Below are positions 20,702 to 30,665 of a stretch of DNA of 64,000 nucleotides, piece by piece. The translations under genes were made by a program, and so were the position numbers. The notes beneath the pieces are model-generated. The model was not told the origin of the DNA and searched no databases. It saw only the letters and a list, made by a program, of their open reading frames with translations. The stretch comes from Hirsutella rhossiliensis (taxonomy: Eukaryota > Ascomycota > Sordariomycetes > Hypocreales > Ophiocordycipitaceae), in NCBI RefSeq assembly GCF_020360975.1, contig NW_025408670.1, positions 1,674,001 through 1,738,000 of the forward strand. Reading direction: 5' to 3'. The first letter of the stretch is position 1. Each line of letters starts with the position of its first letter.

Positions 20702-21739
20702 GACCAGGTACGCGAGGGTGCGTCTTCTCCCGCGGCTGTACCCAGCGAGCCCGGGACAGGAGTTGGTGTCGACGGGCGGTGAGAGGAGGCGAGTGTGGTG
20801 GCGGAGGGAGGCTGTCTGTCTCTGGATGTCTTGGGTTCGTCTTCGCTCGGTGGCTAGGGAATGAGGATGGTTGCGGAGGACTGGTCACTGGGTCTGTGAA
20901 GCAAGGAGATCGATAACAATGAGTTGCCTATTTTGTGTGTCTATGAATGAACAAGCAACGTGTGTCGTGAAGCATGGGGCAAGGTAAAAAGAGGCGAGAG
21001 GCCAAACAAGAGACGCGAAGAACAGGAAACGAAGGGCGCAGAAGAGAGGTAGGTATAAGTACAAGACAGGTACGATGGAAGTTGACGTACAGTACGTAGG
21101 TAGGTATTATGTGGGACTCATTTTACTGGCTGCTTTCTTTTTCTGTCCCCCTTCCAGGCAGGAACCAGCCGTGCGTCTGGTTGAGATTCGGCGATGGAGG
21201 CGCGGCGATGACGAACGGCTGGCCGGCCTGGCCTACCCGCCCTGGGGTGGGGGGCTCTCGATGGCGGAGACTGTGGGGGGCTGACAGGCGGGTCTCGGCC
21301 CGCGGAGTGGCGCTGCAGCGCTGTGCTCCGGGGGATGCTCCGGGGGGGTGTTGGGCCTCAGCTTCGGCGGCGGCCACCCGAGTACTGAGTACAAGCAGCT
21401 GGGGACGGGTGCTGTAGAGCGGAAAAGGTAGTAACGGCTACTCGGCAAGAGCTGGTCTCTACTAGCTGCTCGTATTTGGTAATTATGTACCTACTGTACT
21501 GGTGGGCTGCACCTTCCTCTTATCCAATCTGTTTAATAATAGACTCCGATCACATGGGGAAAGCCCCCCCCCCCCGCCTGATCAGCAGCAACACGATGGG
21601 GAAGCTGCGCGTCACTCATGTACGTACGTACTTTTATTAGACGGTGATGACTGTAACTGCCATCTTCACCGAACCCACAACTCGTCGCGTCCTTCGCATC
21701 AATCACAGCAGGCAACAGAGACCCGATGCAAGGCTATTA
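20702..21739. other. Intergenic region upstream of the protease
   Basis: About 1 kb with a homopolymeric C run near 21,567-21,577 and alternating GTAC/TAGG-like steps near 21,060-21,110 and 21,618-21,630. Frames are short and without homology that I recognise. It presumably contains the protease promoter. Confidence 0.35.
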
Positions 21740-22231
21740 TTATTGCACCCACCTCATCGTCATGGCTCGAGCCTCTTCCATCACCTCCCTCTGCCTTGCC
21801 TTGTCCTTGCCGGTGGCGTCCCATTTCTTGTCGCCCATGACCATCTGGCGATCCGAATACTCGGCCACCTTGGCCAGCAGTTTCGTCTCCCACACTTGAT
21901 CGGCTTTAGCCTGTAAGTCGCCCTTGACCGTTGCCTCGCGAATCTTGGTCAGCTTTGACGGAAGCATGGGCTTGGGCATTTCCGCCTCCTTGCTTCGCAC
22001 CACAAGCGCCCACGCCCGCCGCGCCGTCGCGTGCCGCCGGAGCTGGGTCTCGGAGTACGTTTCCTGCAAGGCCTCCCTGCACGAGGAGCACCATCCGGGA
22101 GCCAACTTTAGCACGTTGGAGTGGCTCTTGCATGCCCTGTCCTTGCAGAGCACGATGGCGAGCGCCTTGTCGTCCTCGTGCCCACAGATGGTGCGCACGA
22201 CGTCGGTGGCAACACACATGATGAGAGACAA
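21740..22231 (-). CDS. Small Cys-rich CGH protein, paralogue 1 (unknown function)
   Basis: An intact frame of 163 residues starts at 22231; a second ATG four codons later (22219) gives the MC start seen in the family. The first 50 residues carry a Cys/His pattern: MCVATDVVRTICGH, then VLCKDRACK and WCSSC. This looks like a small zinc-binding knuckle of a type frequent in hypothetical proteins of filamentous ascomycetes that begin MC and contain CGH. The rest is helical and charged. The gene 550 bp upstream (22785-23432) has the same N-terminal pattern, so the two look like divergent tandem paralogues. No signal peptide is seen. Function is unknown. Confidence 0.5.
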   Translation of the reverse strand: MSLIMCVATDVVRTICGHEDDKALAIVLCKDRACKSHSNVLKLAPGWCSSCREALQETYSETQLRRHATARRAWALVVRSKEAEMPKPMLPSKLTKIREATVKGDLQAKADQVWETKLLAKVAEYSDRQMVMGDKKWDATGKDKARQREVMEEARAMTMRWVQ

Positions 22232-22784
22232 CTATCTCGACACTTGGCGTCCTTTTTGGATAGCGGTGAAGACGGTCGGTTTCGTGATGAGAGTGGATGA
22301 TGCAGAGGGGGCTTGTCGTGAGGCTTTCGGGACATGGACATTATTCGAGCGTGCAGAAGTCTTTATATGTCTACGTCATGTCGCACGGCAAAGTCAACGG
22401 AAAGCATTCAAGTGGTTCGGTGAATCGCCATCATGAGGGTGCGAGAACAAGACCGGTCTTCTGTGTTCACCACCAAGACAAGGGACAGGCCCTGGGACAC
22501 ACCAGCCTTTGTGTGACACGTTTGTCAAAACATGTCTGCTTGTTCCCTGGTCGTGACTTTGGCCAAGGATGTGATTCGTTTACAAAAAAAAACACAATGC
22601 AGATGCCGGCAGTCGTTCCAGAACCGTTCCTGATTCCTCGCTCGGACTTCCTCTGAGTTACAACAGAAGCTTGAGTGTACCGCTATGTCATGCACGATGC
22701 CTCGAATCCATTTTGATGCGCCTCCAACGCCGCAAATCCAAGCGTCCACACAAATATGTCAAATATGCCATCCACGCCTCGGGT

Positions 22785-23432
22785 CTAGATTGCGAATTCC
22801 CAGTCGAAGTCGTAGTAGGACATCGTCTTGACCATCTCCTCGTGCATCTCCATGTCCATCTCCTCGGACATCTCCTCGGGGTTGTCCTCACAATACTCAG
22901 GCGCTTTGTCGAGATCCTCGTCGAAGTCTGGCGTCAATTTGAGGGTTTTCTCTATCGCCTCACGAGCTATGGCGGCCAGGAAACCCTGCCAGGGCGAGCC
23001 AGCAGCCCAGTTGAAATCCCACCAACTTCCCGTACCGACGACAACTTGCAGGGGACGGGCTTCTGTGACGAATAACGTAATTGTGCTCTTCCAGTGCGAA
23101 TACGCAGCTTTGTCAATGCCCCTCGCGGGCGTCTTCTCGTCGCGTAGCTTGGGCGTCTTGGCCGCACCTTGGTTGTTGAGCTTCGCAAGATCTTTCCAGT
23201 ACGTGTTCAAAGCCTTTTTATTGCATAAGGATGAAAAGGCCTTGCCGAAACCCCATATCCGAGTGCGATTTTCTAGACAGAAGTTACAAAACTGGGGGAG
23301 AATGGTCATGTAGACTAGGGTGTTCTCGCATGGCATCTCGGGGTAATCAGCCGGCGCTGCGCTGCACAATTCTTTGTAGGGGTCGAGGAGGTGGCCGCAT
23401 CCCGCGGCGACTATCTTGTGTTCGAAGCACAT
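22785..23432 (-). CDS. Small Cys-rich CGH protein, paralogue 2 (unknown function)
   Basis: The start at 23432 (MCFEHKIVAAGCGH) is chosen over the 150-bp longer frame (23582), because the upstream part is Pro/Leu-rich and the MC...CGH start matches the neighbour. The protein has 215 residues. Cysteines follow in the pattern CGH ... ELC ... PCENT ... CNFC, then an acidic, Met/Glu-rich C-terminus (EEMSEEMDMEMHEEM) that ends in an aromatic tail. The N-terminal pattern may bind one zinc ion; this is inference. No known domain or membrane span is visible. Confidence 0.5.
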   Translation of the reverse strand: MCFEHKIVAAGCGHLLDPYKELCSAAPADYPEMPCENTLVYMTILPQFCNFCLENRTRIWGFGKAFSSLCNKKALNTYWKDLAKLNNQGAAKTPKLRDEKTPARGIDKAAYSHWKSTITLFVTEARPLQVVVGTGSWWDFNWAAGSPWQGFLAAIAREAIEKTLKLTPDFDEDLDKAPEYCEDNPEEMSEEMDMEMHEEMVKTMSYYDFDWEFAI

Positions 23433-23818
23433 GCTGACCAGGGGGGATGGGGGGGGAGAGGGTTTGTTCTGCTGTCTGAGAAATGGCCAAAGACTTGTCG
23501 GGTTGAGCAGCTTGGAGAGCTGCCGAGGCAAGGGAGCCAGTGGAAGGCGCCAAGAGCTCTTAAATACTGAGCCATCTCCCATGGAGACGATGTCAAGACG
23601 CTGATCACTGGCCAGAAAATAGCCGAGATTCTTCTTGTCTAGCTCTCTTTTGTATGGGAGTCATTGTGGATTCAATGTTGAGTCGTTTGCCGATATACAG
23701 GCCTTGAACATGGTCTAGAACACGACTGAACAAGGAGGAGCTTTTCGACAGCGTGGTCCCAATGCTTTGCTGGCCATCGGAAGCGACAGTTGTTTTCGGA
23801 TCATGGACGATACTCTCT

Positions 23819-25079
23819 CTATAGCTTGGAACCCTCTTCGGTACCGTCTTGCTTTAGCCTCACGACTCCCTGATGCTCGTAGTCGACTAGTCAGCTATTT
23901 GAGGAACTTTGACGGGGGAGAGTGAAGAGGGAAGAGAGAGAGCCGACCTCTTGCACGCAAGTCGCCAGCAGGGTGCCATCCTTGGCAAAGATGCGCTGGA
24001 AGACGACGCCCCGCCCGTCGCCCGACCAGGGGCTCTCCATCTCGGTAAAGAGCCAGTCATCGGCGCGGACGCGCAGCGGCTCGTGGAAGTAGATGCTGTG
24101 GTCGAGGCTGACGAGCATGCCGAGGCGCGGGCGGCCGGCCCAGTCGTCGATGCTGGAGCCCATGCCCTCGAACTCGTTGACCTGCTCGACCTGGCGGCGC
24201 ACCTCGGCGGGCAGGCCGGGGACGTCGCCGGGGGCAAAGGGGAAGCGCCACAGGCGGTGGATGCGCGACACGGTGCCGATGAAGTAGCTGTCCGACATGT
24301 AGGCCAGCGCGTTGAGATGGGCCTGGTGGCCGCCGGCGGCCGAGATGGCGCCGCGGCAGCGCACCCACTGGCGACACTTGCGCTCGTCGGGCCGCGCCGC
24401 CGGGTCGCGCGCCTTGAGCACCTCGATGCGCGCGCTCTGGAAGGGCCCGTTGCGCGCCCACGACGGCTCGCCGTCCCACGCGTCGCCGGGCGGCGCGCCC
24501 ACGTCGGCCGGCAGCGGCGCCGCGTGGCGGACCTGGACCGCGCCGCCCGAGCCGGAGCGGACGAAGCTGACCGTCGTGGTGAAGACGCAGCGGCCGCGCT
24601 GCCGGGCCTGGACGGTGCGCGTGGCAAAGGACCGGCCGTCGCGCACGCGCTCCACGTGGAACAGGATGGGCACGTCCGATGCGCCGGCCAGCAGGAAGTA
24701 GCAGTGGCACGAGTGCACCAGGAAGCTGTCGGGCACCGTCTTCTGCGCCGACGCGAGGCACTGCGCGATGACGGCGCCGCCGAAGATGCCGCGCGCCCCG
24801 GGGGGGTGCCACGGCCGCCGGGTGTTTGTGAAGATGTCCTGCATTCATTCGCAGCCGGCGTCAGTGCCCCTTCATTCTCTTCCGTGCCTGTCTTCGAGGA
24901 CGACGTTCGCTGCTCACCTTGCCCAGCACCCCCATCTCCGTCACCTCGAGCGTGTTCTCAATGGGCGCCTTGGACGGATCCTTCGGCGGCGGCGGCATCA
25001 GCGTCGTGGCGCCCTCGTCCGACTCCATGACGGCGGGCTTTGCAAACGGAGACCCGGCGAAGCCAAAGCCGCCCTTCAT
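23819..25079 (-). CDS. Acyl-CoA thioesterase II (TesB / double hot-dog)
   Basis: Exons 25079-24918, 24838-23948 and 23869-23819 give 367 residues. The first junction joins TEMGVLGK to DIFTNTRRPWHPP, and GIFGGAVIAQCLASA follows. VHSCHCYFLLAG and the VRDGRSFATRTVQARQRG strand mark the first hot-dog. The second hot-dog contains MLVSLDHSIYFHEP and DWLFTEMESPWSGDGRG. A third exon is needed: the frame past GTLLATCVQE reads nonsense, but a 78-bp intron with a CTGAC branch point joins CVQE to GVVRLK, the canonical family ending. The enzyme releases free fatty acids from acyl-CoA, usually in peroxisomes during beta-oxidation. The C-terminus (GSKL) ends in SKL, a textbook PTS1 peroxisome signal, visible only when the last exon is included. 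A start at 25028 (MESDEG) is an alternative. The coding region is very GC-rich, so long antisense frames are artefacts. Confidence 0.88.
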
Positions 25080-25921
25080 CGGCCGCTGCGGGCTTTCCGG
25101 GGTGAGCTTCAATCTTATCCCTTGACGGTGCCCGTGGTGCTGCTCCCTTGGGCTTGTTTCCGTGAATTGTGTCGCCGCGCTCCGAGTGTGGAACCCCGAG
25201 ACCAAAGAGCCTCTACGCAACGGAGAGGTTGTGGTTGTTCCGCCCTCCTTCTGTGCTTCCCGTGGTTGTCCGTCCTCCTTGCCAAGGACCACGGCTGGCT
25301 CGGAAGGGGCCAGTTCACCGAGTGCGGGTGTACTTGCACGCTTTCAATTCTTGCCGTTTCGTCCGCTTTCCCTTCGAGCTGGCTCTCGTCGTGGCAGGTG
25401 AAGGTGAATGTCTAGAGGACGAGAGGGAGAGAGGGAGCGGGAAAGACGACTGCTATAAGAAGGCGTCGCGCCGTCGTCGCGCCGTCGTCGCTTTTGTGCC
25501 GAGGCTAATAGTTATGGGTCTCGTCTCACGTCGCAGGAACAAGTAGTTATGCCGTGTCCGACTCCCGCACCCCGTCTGGGCCTAGCCGTGGCTTTGCGAC
25601 TTCTAGTGGAGTTACCTGATTGAGTTGGTTCGGGCGCTATCCCCAGTGACGCCGCCCGAGGTCTAGAAACCCCTTTCTCCACAAGCGAGAGCCAGATAGT
25701 CGTCATGGTCCGAGAATGAATACAGCCACGACCCCTATAAAGATTGGGCAGAGGCGTGTTATATTTCATGTCATGGACCGGACCGCCCCGATTCCTTGTC
25801 CCGTTGTTACAGCTTCGATAAAATAACCGCATCCCGACAAGGCGAGCCAGCATATTCTTATTCGCACGCACATTCTCTTACCGTTTACACCATTCGAGCC
25901 TCCTCTCCCGTCCGTCCCTCC
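25080..25921. other. Intergenic region
   Basis: About 840 bp between two minus-strand genes. A small tandem repeat of GCGCCGTCGTC-like units lies at about 25,467-25,492. Frames here are short and unconvincing. It should hold the thioesterase promoter. Confidence 0.35.
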
Positions 25922-28900
25922 TCATGAAAAGACGGGCTCCAGTCCCTCCCACGCCTTGTCGTCTCCGCTCGGCCCCGCCTTGTCCCGCTGTTGCCAGTAC
26001 TTGCCGTTGAACTGCCAGTATTCCTCGCCCGTCACCTCGCACCTCGTCTTGGTGAACCACGCCGGCACAAACTCCTCACCCCTGGCCTCGCGCTCCCGAC
26101 GCCGCGCCCGCTGGCTCTCTTCCAGCCGGTTCTTCTCCTCGGCCGCAAAGTCGTACTCGCCGTCCTCCATGGCGCGCTGGTCCGGCCGCAACCGCGAGTC
26201 CGTCGGCGCCAGCCACGGCTTGAGCTTGTCGTCGATGTGGTTAAAGGTCAAGACAAACGGCGTCAGGTTGAAGGGGATGCCCGGCGGCCGCGGGTTCGCC
26301 TCCCACACCAGGTACGCCCGGCTTGGGTCCGTCAGTCCTCCGCTGTCCACCGGCCCGCTGTCCTTGGGATCGTCCACCGTGGCCTCGTATCCGGGCGTCA
26401 GTCGGGCATAGAGTTTCGAGTTCCACCGCCCGCCCAGGCTGAAGCGCACGTTGCCCTGCGCATCCAGAATCTTGCCCGCAATCTGATATGCGCTCGACGC
26501 CTTCCACCCGCGCGGCTTGAACTCAATCATCGCCACCTCTCCCGTTGTCCAATTCTTGATCTCCATCGGCCCGTAGTTGTCGACGGTCGGGTTGCCCGTG
26601 ATGATGCCAATGACTGACGACGTCACCTTCTTCCACGTGTACAAGTCTTCCTTGCCGCCCGCCTTGGGCTGGAGCTTGAGAAACCAGGTGCCGAGGGGGT
26701 TGATGTCAAACGACTTGCCGTAGAACTTGGACCTGACGGCCGACTCGCCCCAGTACGTCCAGTGGGGGGACTCTGCCCACGCTGCGCCGACGGGGGGGTG
26801 GTGGCTGACCTGCTCGATGAAGAAGCGGTAGTTCTTGTCCGGCCGCACATACTCAAATGTCTCGCCAAGCAGTGGGTTGAAGGGCTTGGCCACGCGGCCA
26901 ATGGTGGACGCGTACTCGCTGGCCGCAAAGGCCGCCACGTAGATGAGCCGCTCGATCGAATCGGCGCGCTCCACGGCCTGGTCCAGCAAGTCTGCGTACT
27001 CCATGTCCTCGCCGCAGCGGTACAAGAGCGACGTCGGCTCGTTGAACGACACGGGTAGCGTCATCTTGGTCATGTCCTTGCCAATCATGGATTTCAAAAT
27101 ACCCTACCGATGTGGTGAGCACGGTCCTGTCCCCCCGACGGCTAGCAACTTTACTTACCCATAGTGATATCTTGGGACGATCGTCGGCATCCATCTTGAG
27201 CCGATGTCTGATGCCATTTTCGTAGCCTTTAAACGACGGGCTAATATCGAGCCCAGAGACGACAAGTCCTGTGCCCTCGTGGCTCGTCTCGTCGGGTGGC
27301 ATCTCGGTCACCTCGACCTCGCCCGCATCAACGGCGTCGAAAAACTCGTCCCCGTTGTCCGAGTCGCTTTCCGAGAGCTCCCCGAGCTGATCGAGCGCCG
27401 TGCCCTTGCGCCCCAGGCTACCGAGGTATCTGGCCTCCATCTCCACCTCTGGCTGCACCTTTTCGGCAGTCGGCGTGTTGGCCGAAGACACGACACCCCC
27501 TTCCATGACCTCCCTCAGCGCCTTTTTCGTCAGGCGACGTTTGGTCTCCGCCTCGCCGACACGGGCTTCTAGCTCCTCCTGTTCCCTCGCCACTTGCTGC
27601 ATGCTCTCCTCCCACATCCGTCGCATGTTTGCCTCGCGGTCCACCCGGTACTGCCAATAGGCGTCGCGGTCTCTCGAGATGCGAAGCAGGTCGCCAACGA
27701 GACCTGTCAGGCTGCGGATTGCCGCGTCGTACGTGGACAGCGCCTGCGTCACCTTGGTGTCCGACAGCGGCGTTGCAGGGCTGTGGGAGGCCTCGGCTTG
27801 CAGTGCGGCGTGGACGCTTGACATGGTCTCGAGCTGCAGCTTGGCCGACTGCGCCGTGATGTTAAGCGCATCTTTGGTCGCGCCAGGCTCCTCGCTGATG
27901 CTCTTGTCGTCTGCAGCGTCGTCGTCGTCGTCGTGGTCCCCGAGCATGGCCGACGCGCCGTTGCCTGGGGCCCTGGAGGCACCGTCACCCTCCGTCCCGG
28001 CGTCCAGGAGCTCGTCATCGTCGATGCTGCCTGCTGTGCTGACTCCCGCCGGCATCTTGGCATTCGACAGGCGCCGTCTGGGCGCGTGCGATGGGCTCCT
28101 CTGAAAATCGGACAGGCTCGCGCATTCGCTGTGCGAGTCGTGCACGGAGAGAGAGCCGCTCTGGTCCGCCTTGGCCTGCCTGAGAAGCTCGGCGCTCCGG
28201 GCGGCCTGTCGCTGCTCCTCCTTGGCCTGGTCCTTGGTCCACTGGATCGAGTTGTTGAGGGCCCAGAACCAGCGCTTGGCCTCCACTTCGTGGTTGGCCT
28301 TGAGAGTGTACTTGACGGACGACTTGCCGATAATCTCAAACTTTGTCTTCTCGTCGGCGCTCATGTGGAGCTTGGCAATCTTCATGTTGATGGCGCCTCG
28401 ACAGGCAGAGCCTGCATCGTCCTGGTGCTTGTAGTAGCTCAAGACTCCGTCCTCGAGTACGAACCATCTCAGCTGATATCCCTTGCGGTAGTTGGTCCAC
28501 TTCTTCAGGTAGCCCTTGATTTCGCGCGCCTCTCTGCCAGCCGTCAGGTCGCCCGGTCCGGCCGAGGAGGCGCCCTGCGAGGCAGCATGGCCCAGCACGG
28601 CCTTTTCCTGGATGCCCCTCTGTGCTGCAACGGCAGCGGGCGACTTCTTGAGCATGGCCTTGACGCCGTCGTCGCTGGTGACGGACTGGGCAAGTTTCCC
28701 CTTTCGGTCACGTCGGAAAGGGTCTGCGCCGTGGAGCAGCAAGACTTGAATGAGCTGCGTGTTCTTCTTGCGGGCGGCCTCGTGGAGCAAGGTGCCGCCG
28801 GACTGGACGGTGATGGGATCGGAGGCGAACTCTGGACTGTTGATGTCTAGGACCGTCTTGAGGCGCGGCTCCTCCAAGACCAGGGCGAGGGTGTCGTAGT

Positions 28901-29788
28901 CGTTTTTGGCGATGAGTTCCTGGATCTGCTGCACCTTGGCTTCGGCGAACAAGGAGCGAGACAGCTGGAGGAGCTGGAAGATTTCGGGGTTCCGGGCCAA
29001 GTCGATGGGCAGCTTGCCCTGTTGGTTGGCGACGGCGTCGTTGATGCCCTTCTGTTCGAGGAGCAGCTTGACGACGGGGGTGCGGCCGTGGGTGGCGGCG
29101 GCGTGCAGCGGGGTGTTTCCGTCCTTGTCTCGGGCGTTGACGTCGATGCTATCGAGCGAGTTGGAGAGGACGTACTCGATGACGGGGAACTCGGCGCACT
29201 GGATGGCCAGGTGAAGGATGGTAGTGTCTTCGAGGGGACCGGGGCCGAGGGTGGACATGGATGAGGTGCTGGGGCGGCCGCCAATGTCGGCCGTGTCGCG
29301 GATGGCCTTTGAGATGGAGGCAGTGTCGCCGCTGCGCAGCGCCTCGACGACCCTGAACTTGCGCACCGACTGCTCTAGGCTGGCCGTTTTGTCGGGCGAC
29401 CTGGACACCGGGGGCGGGTTGGGGGTTGTTCTGCTGAGCATGGCCGAGGTTCTCGAGGGCTTGTGGGCGTGGCCGGGCTTCTGCGACGAGACGCTGGTGT
29501 TTGAGCCGGCCGAGGCTTTGGGCGCAATGTTTGGGGATGGCGCAGCGGCTCCTCGGCCTTCTTCTGAGCTGGATTCGTCGTCGTGCGTGTCTTTGCGACG
29601 AATCAGCGAAAGCGCGGCAGCCGACTTGGACCGCTTGTGCGAGCTGGTGATGGGTAAAGGCAAGCGAGTCAGTCAGCAGGTGTCTCGATGACGGAATGCG
29701 CGGAGGGGGGCCTCCTCTCACAGCCTGACGGAACCGAGAGAAGCCATGAGCGAGAAGAAGCGACGTACCTATCGGGAGCGTCCGACAT
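25922..29788 (-). CDS. Oxysterol-binding protein with ankyrin repeats, PH domain and FFAT motif (OSH1/OSH2 class)
   Basis: Exons 29788-29769 (MSDAPD plus two bases), 29643-27159 and 27103-25922 join to 1,228 residues. The tiny first exon is inferred: the big frame has no ATG but is preceded by CTGAC...CACCAG, and a GTACGT donor follows the short ORF. Ankyrin repeats lie at about 145-320 (DGNTPLHAAATHGRTPVVKL, TLLHEAARKKN). The PH domain is at about 380-478 (IKGYLKKWTNYRKGYQLRWF). A coiled coil precedes an FFAT motif, DEFFDAVDA at 772-780, which binds the ER protein VAP/Scs2. The sterol-binding ORD starts at ISLWGILKSMIGKDMTKM (exon junction) and contains EQVSHHPP at 932-939. This protein would move sterol or PI4P at ER-membrane contact sites, with the PH and ankyrin parts choosing the partner membrane. 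Length matches yeast Swh1 and Osh2. Confidence 0.9.
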
Positions 29789-30665
29789 GACGGGCCGCTC
29801 GTGCTGGAGGACGCCTACAAGGCTGTCCTTGCCGAGAAACTGCTGTCGACCTCCGCCAAGGGTGCCGAGTCGTCGCGAGACGGGCGCCCGGCTTTGCTAA
29901 GGGGGCGACGGCTGGGGGGCGTGCCGACGACTTCCCGGGACGAAGACAGTCGTGACGGCGAGAGAAGCGGACGAGTCGAGGTCGTAAGTGCGCTGTTCAA
30001 AGCAGGTAGAGGTGTTTTCAGCCTTGATGCGGTTGGATAAAAGCGGTGATACATGGGGTACGAAGTATATGGCGATGACGATGATGGCCTCTTTGCTTAA
30101 GTTCATAAGTACCTGCAACACATGCGCTAGGCGGGGTGGGGTGGCTAAAGAGGGCGTATTCAGCCACAGTTGGCACGACAGACAGTAGGTACCTACGAAG
30201 AGACGCTCCTTCTCCCACTTTGTTGGCATCTCTCTCTCCTTGATTTGTTTCTCCTTTGGATGCTTCAACACAAGGGCAACAATTATCACATTAATGCAAC
30301 GTCCAGCTCATAACCCCTTGTATTCGGGCCCCATATTCTCCATTACGCGTGCATTAACTTATGCGTTCCATCACTTACACCAAGCCTGCTACTCGCTGAT
30401 ACTCCAGAAAGCAGTGGATACGACAATTCTCTACTAACACGGTGCTCACAACAACAAGGAATAACACATGAAATTAATGTCCATCATCGAGAAAAAAACT
30501 TTCCTTGAACTTGCACGCAACTTTCAGCTGGTGCATCCGAGAATAGTAGAAATAAAAAATAAAAAAAAGACCGTCAAAGTCATGTAAGCCCATGAGCACA
30601 GTCTCGGCCGACGAGGAAATCCCGCCACATCCCCCCACCAACAGAATTGTCACAAAACATCCGCA
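29789..30665. other. Intergenic region
   Basis: About 880 bp between OSBP (minus) and the chitinase stop (minus). The part from 30,240 to 30,590 is AT-richer, with an A-run near 30,550-30,568 suggestive of chitinase 3' UTR sequence. No gene is seen. Confidence 0.35.

Noticed and set aside
23909..25030. A 373-codon plus-strand ORF opposite the thioesterase
   Set aside because: It is the GC-rich antisense shadow of a clear acyl-CoA thioesterase; its Ala/Arg/Glu-rich composition has no domain.
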